NCBI GenBank assembly: GCA_024516155.1
Contig: JAJJXM010000068.1
Coordinates: 124,001-188,000, forward strand
From: Pyronema omphalodes
Taxonomy: Eukaryota > Ascomycota > Pezizomycetes > Pezizales > Pyronemataceae
Length of the DNA stretch: 64,000 nt
Reading direction: 5' to 3'
Positions 54,420 through 64,000 of this stretch are shown piece after piece. Position numbers and translations under genes: made by a program. The notes beneath the pieces are model-generated. The model ran no database searches. It saw only the letters and a program-made list of their open reading frames with translations, and had not been told where the DNA came from. The stretch's first letter is position 1; every line of letters begins with the position of its first letter.

Positions 54420-55848
54420 CATCCGGGAAGAGATATTCCGGTTGAATATACTACTATTTACATGTTTAGGATTGGTGCAAGCCAATTCCGATGAAAAGGT
54501 CCCACTCTCTCTGTGTGTGGGAGTTTGTTTGGTTGGAAGGATGGCTATTTATCTGGCAAGCGACAGTGGGCGATACATAACAGTCAAAATTCGGCATTAA
54601 CTATCGCATGGATAATCATATTTAATACCAGTTGTTCATCTGTAGCGCATTCAGAATACCAGTATTGCGTGGCTATTGCGCAAACTATAAATTTCATGTA
54701 AAATCGTCGGACTTGAGGGGTTTAAACCAAGACGGAAGACCGCGTAGTTTACTGGTATGTAATTATTCTAAAGAAAAAAAAATAAGTACATCGTTTCGCT
54801 CGAGTCATACATCATGTTTCACTAGATCCACGTGAGTACTCCTCACTCATCCTCCGAGCAATTCGAATGCTCCAGTTTTATGTAAGCTTTAGCTTTTACT
54901 GGGCCAACTTCAAATGCTCTCTGTTGAACAGATTCATAAAGCAGAGCAGTATTTTCAAGAAAACCCCACGAAACAGACTTACTTCCGCTCTCCAAAAATC
55001 GAAGTACCAAACCCGACAAAAACAGAACAAAATCACGAAGCATTAACTTTCGACCACTCTCCCAATTATACTAGCCCCTCATATCTCTGTCGCAGTTTAC
55101 AAGACAAACCTTCAATCAACATCTCAAACCGCCATATCCTCACTTCCCCAACCCCGATCCTCTATCCCCATCCCAATCATAACTCCTCCATCTTAACCCC
55201 CGAGTGATAAACATCCTCATCACATTTCCCCCTCTCTACGTCATCGCCCTCAAAACCCCGCCAAATCACATGCCCCCATATTAAAACCCCCCTCCAAAAA
55301 TCCATCCCATCCCCACATTCCGGAACACCAACTCCGCACATCAATCACATCGTAAGACGTCAAAAAAAAGTTTTTTTTTTCCATATCATTACATCATACC
55401 ACCAATTTTTTTTTCTCTGTGCTCAACTATATATGGATCATGTGTATGTCATGTCCCCTATGTCAACTATGGAAGTTCAACTGTGACTGCGATTCTGCGA
55501 TTCTGCGATTTTGCGATCCTGTCACTGCCACTGCCATTACCGCTGCAATCACGATAATAATTTCGACTGTGGCTTCGACTTCGACTTCGACGTCATTATG
55601 GACATCGGACGCTAGAATATTCTATGTAGCTAACGTAGTTCTCGCTACCTACCGATGAGGCTACATGCTCCATCTGCAAGTAAGTAAGTCAGCTGATGTT
55701 TTCATACCTGAAAAACAAAAACCAATTCTCGACGGCTTTCAAAAAATTCAAGACTATGAGAACTTTCCAAGGAAGCCTTCTTCTTGAAGACGGTAAAATG
55801 CAGGATGCTGATGAGAAGATATGTAAAGAGAGCAAAAGGAAAAATGAA
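54420..55848. other. gene-free stretch
   Basis: Contains a short segment (54795-54830) related to 48.9 kb, a C-rich pyrimidine stretch (55130-55340) and A/T runs at 55365-55410. No gene seen. Confidence 0.45.
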
Positions 55849-55920
55849 AGCTCCGACGCGGATTTGAACCGCGGATCTCGACATTACTAGTGTCGCGCTT
55901 TACCCCTAAGCCACCGGAGC
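55849..55920 (-). tRNA. tRNA-Thr (AGT)
   Basis: Same sequence as the copies at 13787 and 35505. A T5 terminator follows. The 5' flank ends ATATATCA as in the other copies. Confidence 0.95.
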
Positions 55921-56588
55921 TGATATATTTGTTTTAATAACATAGTTGATATAATCCACGTAACAAAGATTTCTTAGATCCAGAGCCTGTGATCCAGGCT
56001 CATACATACCACCTGCTAACTCGAGGAGGTGGTCCACGGGCATGGACGTGCTGAACTTACCAACAAATTCCAAAGGTCACCCGGGAATGATCAAGTCATC
56101 AGACATCAAAAAGCATTTGAGATCCTTTCCCAAGTCCTCTCAATACTATAACTTAACGGAGCCAATGTTACTCCCGGTCTTCGGGCACTAGGACGTTCGA
56201 CTGGCTGTGTTTTTCAAATTATCGTCCACAGGAGAGCACACTTTTGTGTTCAATTGGCGGGATGTAAATTAAGGTTGAAAAAACACATCTAAATTATTTG
56301 AAGGCGAAGTTTTGACGATATGGAGATCTAATCTTCTGAGTTCTGGAAAATGGACGATGTGCGAAATATGACAGCGTAGACTCAATTAATATTCGATTTT
56401 GATTTCGGAAATTGGAGTCTTTGTTGGGACATTTCCAGTTCAGCAAGAAAAGAATAAGTACTAGAACAAAAGCTTTGCCTGAGACTTACACCTCCTGGCT
56501 TGTTAAGCCCATCAGGTACCGGTATATAAAAACGCAGAGTCGCTCCCAAAGACTCGGCAGTAGAAAGGGCAAAAGATTCAAAAAGATA
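55921..56588. other. gene-free stretch between two tRNA genes
   Basis: Nothing recognised. Confidence 0.5.
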
Positions 56589-56674
56589 TTCCGTTACGGG
56601 GAATTGAACCCCGGTCTGGCCGGATTAATGCTCTACATGAGAGCGGCCGATGCTAGCCACTACACCATAACGGA
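56589..56674 (-). tRNA. tRNA-Glu (CTC) with 14-nt intron
   Basis: Same cloverleaf as the other copies. The intron is TGTAGAGCATTAAT. A T5 terminator follows on the 3' side. The 5' flank (TATTTGTTTCAGTACCGTAGCC on the plus strand) is like the copies at 47.8 and 49.5 kb. Confidence 0.95.
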
Positions 56675-59600
56675 TGGTTGATATTTGTTTCAGTACCGTA
56701 GCCAATACAAAGCTAGCATAACTTTTGGTAAAGCAAGTGCCAGACATATGGACCAGGTGACAGCGCATGACTCAAACACGAAACCTCCTACTTTCCGTCA
56801 TGACTTGAACCAGTGAAACCAGCTATCCAAAGATCAGGACACAGATGTTCATCTATAAAGCAGATCTTCCCAGGTATTTTACCCCCGATCAAATCGGTAT
56901 CCTTGGAACTCTAAAGCAAGAAAGTTAAAAGGTTATTCTCAACGGAAGAAGCCGATTTAATCGGAGATCCTTTAAGCTCCAATCCAAGTTCACTCATGTA
57001 GAGTAATTTCTAAATGCAAACCTCTATCTACTGATCCGTAATGAAGTATGTCTGTCCACTTTATGATCATTTACCTATGATTTTCTTCATGCTCTACCAC
57101 GGGGATGTAAAGCATACTCACCGCCGTTGCCCGCCTCCCTAGCTTCCGATGGTCTCACGTCCGAAAGCCCTAGGGAGACTCCGGGGGAGCACTTACAACT
57201 CTTAAAATTCAACCCTAGATACTGTATGGCGACCATACCATACCATACACCATCCACATCTTACCATACAGGGGTTCATGACCATCAGCATCTATGTACG
57301 ATCTGCACGTAGCGGGGAAACCAGAAACAGGCATCGATGTATGGCAGTGCCACCATAGCGTTAAAATTTTCTCGGACACCGGGAAAATCTTTCTTCGTTT
57401 CCGGACGTTCACCGATCTCGGGCCGAAAATCTGAAGCTAAGCCCCGCAAAAATTTTTTATGGTGGTCGCCTTTCGGGTTCCCCTCGGGTACATTGTCGTT
57501 AGTTGTAACTCCGTCTACATAGCACCCAAAACTTTAGACGAGCCGTGGAGAGAGGTTAAAGATGTTCCTTCTGTCCGAGGCGGGACGATGTTGAAAATAC
57601 TGATGTGGAGAATAATATAATGGGCTATGAAGATAGTATGTAGGGAGATTGTTAGAGTGTGATGGAGTGATAGAAAGTTACATGACGACGCGGGAATTTT
57701 GATGGGAGAGCAGATCATATCGGCGGTGAAAAATTTCGGCGAAGATACGACGGGGTATTTTGTTTACAGGTTTCTATTTCGATTATTGAATACATAATAT
57801 TTCCGGTGGTCTTTTGTGATGGACCATAAACAGAGAAACTATGCTGTGAATCACATGGCTTGTATTTACTTTCCGATAGTTTCTCCATGGCAACAATCCT
57901 TATCCGAAAGTTTTTATCACCCGATCCGTTGAATCTACCATACATAGCCACTGTAGAACCATACATAGGGAGATTTCTCCATTCCAGCCTCCTTCTTCAA
58001 GACATACATATGGATATCTTCTGTTTCACACGTTTCTCGATGACTTGCCCACGCGTTCCCCTCCTTCTCTCTTGGCGAATTCGAGGCCCTTCATCAGGGA
58101 AACTTCCGATCCCCAGGGAAAACTAAATGTTTAGCGGCCCCGGGACTGTTCCTGATCGCCTGGCCAAGAGCTTCCGCCGACGGACTAATGAAGCGTCGCC
58201 GAGAACCCGGCGCGGCATGCTTTGATGGTGCCGAGGGAGGAGAGAGGAGAAGGGGAAGCGACTTGCGACTGGGATTGCGACTGCGATTGCGACTGCGGCT
58301 TGAGATTCGAGATTCCAGGTTCGAGGTTCGAGGTTCTAGTTTCAAGTTTCAAGTTCCGGCGACCTAAAAGCGCGAGTGAGTGAGGGAACGTGATTGTTTC
58401 ATTTATCTTACATATTCATCAAAGATCTCATCCCTGTCTTGACAACGTGACTACACATCGTGGGGTTCGAGCATTCGCCTTCGTGAACCCGCATACATAT
58501 GTAAGACTTCACAAGGCCGAAAAGAGAAATGTGAACTCATAGGTACACCCGTGATCGAGATTGTGGATATATATATGTATGTAAGGTGAGGTCAGACAGG
58601 AACCGTACCCTTAATCCAGATCTTGCATGCGAGCATCATCATCATCATCAGCATCAGCATTAGCATCAGCATCTCGGATCCGAGTTGTCTGTGTCATCAT
58701 GCTGCTACTCCTGACATCCTGACATCCTGACATGCTCTTTGTCTGTGTATGTATGTATGCAATAGATGCAATTTAGATAAAGAAGGGTACCACGAGTTCA
58801 TAGGGTGCAATGATACACAGGTACCATCCACATGATTGACGTCACATTTCTATGGGATATATATGATGAATTGAAAACGGAGAAGCAAAGCTTCGGTCTC
58901 CAGAGGCATAAAAAGTTCCGCGGAGTATTACAGTGGAGAGAAGCCCTATTGTGTAACCCTCAATTCCCTAGACCTAAATCCGTGATTTCCTAGACAGACC
59001 CTTAAACCCAAGAAGGAGTCATACATATTACTTAGGTACGAGTATGGTACAGAAAATACAAAGAGTTATCTGTGTTACATCCGCTTCTTCCCATTGGTTT
59101 TTTTTTTCTTAGTCTTGCGTTTTGATATGTATGCTATGTATGTATGCTGCTTCCCGCATCTCGATGCCATACCCTAGGTCATGATGTGCTTTACCTGCTT
59201 TGGATGTGCTTCTGAGATGTGTTTTATTGGGACAGTTTCAGAAGCTGCAGCTTCTCGGTGGAGACCGAAGATCCGAGAGGGTTATGATGGTTCTTAATTT
59301 ACGTATGTATATAGAGTTGATGTCAATTGATTGTCGCTCGCTGCTAAGCGACGGGAATAAAAAGTTTCTCCGTTTATGTATGTAGAAGTTCATAGATTCT
59401 CGACATTCCCGTAATATTCGTAAAAATCGTAAAAATCGTAATAAGTCTTCTCAAACGTCTATATGGTTGTACCTTTGTTCAGAACTATACAATCGCGCGG
59501 CGTTTTTTCGTTTGCAATTGTCCTTCTGTCTGATGCATAACAGGAAAATAATGGTTACACACCTCATACTCATTATGTCACAGATCTAGCCCATCAACGA

Positions 59601-62600
59601 GTCAACCGGTTGATGCCCTGCCTTGCCCATGTGGACGCCTTCCACACTTCCCAATCCGAAGCAGCGAAGGTAAAGCAAGTAAAGCAAGCAGGCAAGCAAG
59701 CACCGCCTTACTGTCCAAGAAACCTTAATCCTCGGCATAATCAAGGTGTGGGAGTTATCGTGATATTCGATATCTCGTCATTGATTGCTGCGGTGCATCC
59801 AGTAAGAGCTGAAGAGCTTCAAGGATAGCCCAAGAGCAAATCGGCGTCACGAGGGTTACACCAGGGAGATATGTTGCATTAATTTGATGATTTGCAATCA
59901 TTACCATGCAAACGAAATAAGGAACCAATTATGTCCGATATATCTCGCGATAATGATTACATATAGAATCTGCCGTTGATGTTGTTGTATGGTTGAGAGC
60001 CAAAGTCGTGAGTATTCATGAACTGTTGTTGACATGTCGCTGTTGACAGGTCGCTGGTCGGTCTAGAAACTCTAGATCCGCCCTAGACTTCCCCCCAGCA
60101 ACTCCAGAGTCCAGAGAGCCCTGGGGCTCTCCCGCCAACTCTCCGAACCCCCGGAACCACCTGAACCACCTGCCCGCTGGTTGCATGTATGTATGTACGT
60201 GTGTCTGTCAAACTCCGACCACAGACAAAGCCCGAAACTCCGATGAAGCAAGCCCGAAACTCGAAAAGAAGCAGAAGCCCACCCCCCAAAATATGACAAC
60301 CGGAGAAATCCACCGAGGCTCCACAAGCATAAGTGAGCATTACGGTTACTCGTAATGGAAAGCGTTCCTGAAAATCATATCGATGCCACCACTGTATCGC
60401 ATGATGTTTACATGCTCATACAGATTGTGGATTTTTTTTTTCGAAAAACCGTGCAGATATTTTTTTTCTTTTTTCTTTTTTTTTTTCACTCTCGACTTGC
60501 CGTATCGACGATCTGGGCAACGGGGCAGAGTAACGAGGCGAAGCATATGCCTTGCATGCGAAGGCGAAGGCAAAGGCGAAGTAAAGGTACAGTACATAGC
60601 AAAACAAATTTTGTGTCTATCAAAACACAACAACTCACAGCAGCTCCTCACGGAAGGGGTAAAGACAACACTACTATATCCAATACCCACTTTCTCTCTC
60701 TCCTTTGTCTTGTCTTTTGATTACCGTTGTCTTTTGATTGTCGTTGTCTTTTCGCCGTTGGCCAGTGACCCAGCTCAATTTCTCAATTCAGCTTCCATAT
60801 CCGATTGGATGGATCAAGAGCGGTTACTCAGTGCCCTCTTTGCTCTTCCTCCCTTCTTACCCGTCTGCTCAATGTATGTCGACGACTGCCCTGCCCTGCC
60901 ATGCCAGCCAGCCGGGTCATGTGGACATGGTATGGTCAAAGTGAGGGTTGTGTTGCATCGATTGGCTTGTAGAATTTGGGGCCTGTGAAATCCAGGGCCA
61001 GACAAGGTGATGATGGAATTGCATCACGCAAAGGGAAGGAGAGGAAGGCAGAAAGAAGGATATACTGTACATAACAATACATAGACACCGGAAGTGCAAA
61101 GACAAAGAAGGATTAGAGAGAATTTCTGTCATGGAATATTCGGGTTTTCCGAAGGAATATTCCTTTGCATCTTTTGCAGTTGTGATGCAGAGGGCAGCTT
61201 CGCTATGTACTTTACATTCACATACAGATGGATTGGATTCCCGTCTCGCCACTCCGATAAAGCAGGCAGAGGACACAGAGCGTGCTTATGGTGTACTCCA
61301 CTCGCAGCCCTCATGCAGACAATATCCAAAATTAACGTGTGACCTCAACGGTAGATTGCTTCGGTTTTCACGCAACACAAACGGGAAGGTAAAGCGAAAT
61401 TTACAGGACACCACAAAATAGTTCACCACCGTATACTGGCCATCGTGAAAACGTCACCGCCTGAAGAGAAAACATACGAAATCACTCGAGTGGGAATTAC
61501 TCTGCGTTGATCTGAGTGGGGGTCTTTCTATGCTGCACTCGGGTGGGGTGCGAAGGCGTCAGTGATGCCCGTTGATAACAATGTGCTGTTCTGGGGCGGG
61601 AGATAGTCGCTGAGCAGAGAGCTGCGATCACACCGGCGGCAGCTGGGTGCAGCAACACGATGTCTGCCGATTACAACCACAGGCTGATTTCTCCGCTAAC
61701 ACCACCACCACCAACTACCGTCGATATACTATACTGTTACAACCAGAGTATCGTCGGATGGACGGATATCGTCGTAATGCTGTGTGTGTCTGTGTGTGTG
61801 TTCATTGCTGTAATGTTGTGTGTTCATCGTTCTAATTGCTACGCGACCTCCCGGAATGCTACTCCTTCTTCTTGTCATCACGATGGTTGCACAAAGGTTG
61901 GGTTTCTGTTGTTCTGGCTGGGCCGGTCGCTGGGCGGCTGCGTTGCTGCTTGGGGAGCATCGTGGACATGGTTGTATCGTGGGCTGGTTGGGTACAGAAT
62001 TTCTTCCTTTGGGATGATGACGCTGCGAGGGGTGGGTGTGGGTAGAAAGGAGTTGTGAGTGTTGGGAAGAGTCGAGTTTCAACTTTTTGGTGTTGAGATG
62101 GGAAGTTGAAGTTGAAGTTGAAGCTGAAGCTGAAGTTGAAGAAGGTATATATAAGAGAGTCGACGAGTTGCTCTGTGAGTTGCAGTTGATTCGTATGTAA
62201 TGTAGTCTTGGTCTCGGTCCAGACGAGTGCGAGAATGAGAGTGAGAGGGAGGAGTGCTAGGTGAGGCTGTGAAGATGTGAAAGGAAGTGTCGTTCGCGAG
62301 AATCTCACTGGTCCGTGTCAGGCAAAGAGTGTCGTTCGCGAGAATCTCACTGGTCCGCGTCAGGTAAAATGAAGTGCCTGCTGATGTAGATTTCGATGTG
62401 GCAACTGCCAGCCAGTAAGTTCAAAGCAAAGTACAGTATCTCTTCGCCGCGTTGAGTGCTGGCTGGCTGGCTGGCCTCGCTGCTGTCGGCGAAAGGGCAA
62501 GCGCAAATTGCTTTTCTCACGATGCCGCTTCACAGCAGCAGGAGCAGCTCAGTCGGGAAGCAACACTCAAGGACTCGAGGCCTCAGGGAGAACTCCACCT

Positions 62601-63020
62601 CTTCCACTCAACTTCTCCCAGAAAAAAACCAAACCAGTCCTCTTTCTCCTCCTCATCCTCCACCTCGCCCCCCCGAACACAATCACCGTCCTGCCCAGAG
62701 AAATTATCCATTCGACTGCGACAATCCCCCACATCATCCCCACCGATTATCTGACTATCTTCCCAAATCTGAGAGCCCCCAGTTGCCCCAGACAAGTCAC
62801 CAATCCCCCCCCCCCCCCCCCTCCCCCCCCCAAGCTCACTTCTATCGCTGCCTCCCCCGACTGCCGCTACCTCTAAACCTCCGACGCCTCCGCAACTACG
62901 ACTGTCCACAGAAAGTCCCGAACTGAAAAGAGTACCTACAACCAGAAGAACAACCCAGAAATCCCAGAAAACAAGTCCGCATTATAACAAACACCCTCCC
63001 ACACACGTCCAGACGGTCCG
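56675..63020. other. 6.3-kb gene-free stretch
   Basis: No supported gene. It holds GATTGCGACTGC and GAGGTTCGAGGTT repeats (58265-58355), ATCATC/AGCATC repeats (58633-58672), GAAGTT repeats (62102-62145), a 42-bp tandem duplication (62287..62370) and a C17 run (62805..62821). The last part is pyrimidine-rich and looks like the promoter and leader of the regulator gene at 63021. Confidence 0.5.
62287..62370. repeat. 42-bp tandem duplication
   Basis: Two adjacent copies (GTGTCGTTCGCGAGAATCTC, then ACTGGTCCGYGTCAGG) differ at about four positions. They lie about 650 bp before the regulator gene. Confidence 0.93.
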
Positions 63021-64000
63021 ATGAATCCCGTTGCGACGTCAAATAAGAGAGCTCGGTCTGAGCAGTCGTCGGCAGTGAGTGACTCTTCACACGCAGAATT
63101 ATTACCTCTTCCACAGCCCATGATTCTCCCCTCCTTCCAAACATGCACATACATGCTTCCGCTTCACGCAGTGGAGCATGACTCATCTGTCCATACTGAG
63201 ATCCATTACTGACTTCCTCACCAGTGCACCGAGTGTCAGGTATGAATGCGAAACTCCCATCCCATTGCGTTTTGAGAATGAACAACAACTGAAGAGTCGC
63301 CCGTAATTATATTCGCGCAGCGTAGGAAAGGCAAGGTACGTTACAGTTGTCTTCGCAGACAGAGAGCAAATATTCCACATTCACATGCGTCCCCTGTAAC
63401 ACCTACACCATCCCATCATCCCATCACCCCCCAATGCATCCCAAAAATGTAACCATTACGTCGAACCACCACGCAACACCTCCGCCCCGATCTTCTCCCG
63501 CTCTCTGCCCGCAGCCCGGGAGCACCAGCACAGACCGTGCATTTCTCCGTTGCTGCTCTGCACGCCGGAGCCAGACTTATCCTGTTGCTAACACGGGCGC
63601 AGTGCGTTGGGGGAAGACCCTGTACCTTTTGCACGAAAACCGGAAGAAAATGTATCGACCAGCCACAGATCTCGCGGATACCCTTGACTCGGAAGTCGGT
63701 CTCCCTTCGCTTACCGCTCTGTTTTGGGAGCTCGTAGCTCACGTAGGAATGCAGGAACATGGACGACCTCCATGAACGGTGTCAACGCCTGCAGACGCTT
63801 CTGCAAAACATAGATCCGTCTATTAACATCGAGGATCTGATCGGGAACGGTGTCGACTCTACAACCCGCTATGGCCACGACCGGAAACAGTCTTCGGGCG
63901 CCGAATCGTCGGGTGTCGCCACGCCAGAGGAGGAGGAGGGAGGAAATGAGTCCGATACCGAAGAGGACGCAAACCCGTGTAGATTCGAGTGGCACGAAGG
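63021..64000 (+). CDS. Zn(II)2Cys6 transcription regulator, N-terminal part, runs off the window
   Basis: The best model has exon 1 at 63021..63074 (MNPVATSNKRARSEQSSA, then a GTGAGT donor), an exon starting at 63515 (PGSTSTDRAF and on), a zinc-cluster exon at 63603..63698 and an exon from 63747 to the edge. The third exon encodes CVGGRPCTFCTKTGRKC, a canonical second half of a Zn2Cys6 cluster. It is preceded by a GCTAAC branch site and CAG. The last exon (MDDLHERCQRLQTLL, then a Glu/Asp-rich stretch ending FEWHEG) is the usual coiled linker and pre-domain region. The first half of the cluster reads RAFLRCCSARRSQT: the first Cys is Phe, and no proper donor precedes the third exon. The gene may be damaged, or my splice model may be wrong there. 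The target genes are unknown. Confidence 0.62.

Noticed and set aside
62452..62926. Overlapping Ser/Pro-rich frames of 100-156 codons
   Set aside because: Pyrimidine-rich leader or promoter DNA translated in three frames; includes a C17 run and no domain.
63347..63775. 142-codon plus-strand frame
   Set aside because: Overlaps the regulator gene in another frame; the zinc-cluster exon at 63603 lies in a different phase with better support.

Overview
The window is nuclear DNA from a filamentous ascomycete (Pezizomycotina). The best evidence is a gene with a Woronin-body HEX-1 domain, a structure found only in that group. Short 50-70 bp introns with GTAAG/GTATG donors and CTAAC/CTGAC branch sites, and a Zn(II)2Cys6 regulator, fit this. 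I cannot name the genus. Genes are sparse: about nine confident protein genes and seven tRNA genes in 64 kb, with long gene-free stretches between them.

Layout. 0-0.8 kb: 3' part of a copper-site BIM1-like secreted, GPI-anchored protein. 1.9-3.5 kb: a candidate DNA transposon with arrays of GTTTA palindromes. 3.5-11 kb: gene-free apart from one tRNA-Glu. 11-12.2 kb: an orthodox aquaporin, followed by a decayed beta-lactamase-like fragment. 15-20.2 kb: three neighbouring genes for unrecognised secreted proteins. One is a small Kex2-site and cysteine-rich precursor, transcribed divergently from a Thr-rich mucin-like protein. 21-22.9 kb: hex1 with a very long His/Ser-rich N-terminal extension. 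25-30 kb: weak gene candidates, then a LINE fragment with an intact-ended hAT element nested inside it. 31.6-33.6 kb: a membrane-anchored GH17 beta-1,3-glucanase (btgC type). 35.6-42.7 kb: gene-free and full of microsatellites and minisatellites. 42.8-45.8 kb: a large disordered conserved fungal protein. 46-50 kb: homopolymer G/C tracts, two intron-containing tRNA-Glu genes and a second LINE 3' end. 51.4-53.2 kb: an MFS sugar transporter. 53.5-54.4 kb: a non-autonomous element with 158-bp inverted repeats. 55.8-56.7 kb: two tRNA genes. 63 kb to the edge: the 5' part of a Zn(II)2Cys6 regulator with an odd zinc cluster.

The genes do not form one pathway. Several products act at the cell surface or hyphal wall: the BIM1-like protein, the GH17 glucanase, the secreted-protein trio, the aquaporin and the sugar transporter. 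HEX-1 plugs septal pores. The secreted trio at 15-20 kb is the most locally coherent group. Exon structures were inferred by eye from splice signals, reading phase and, where available, family resemblance. None has transcript support here.
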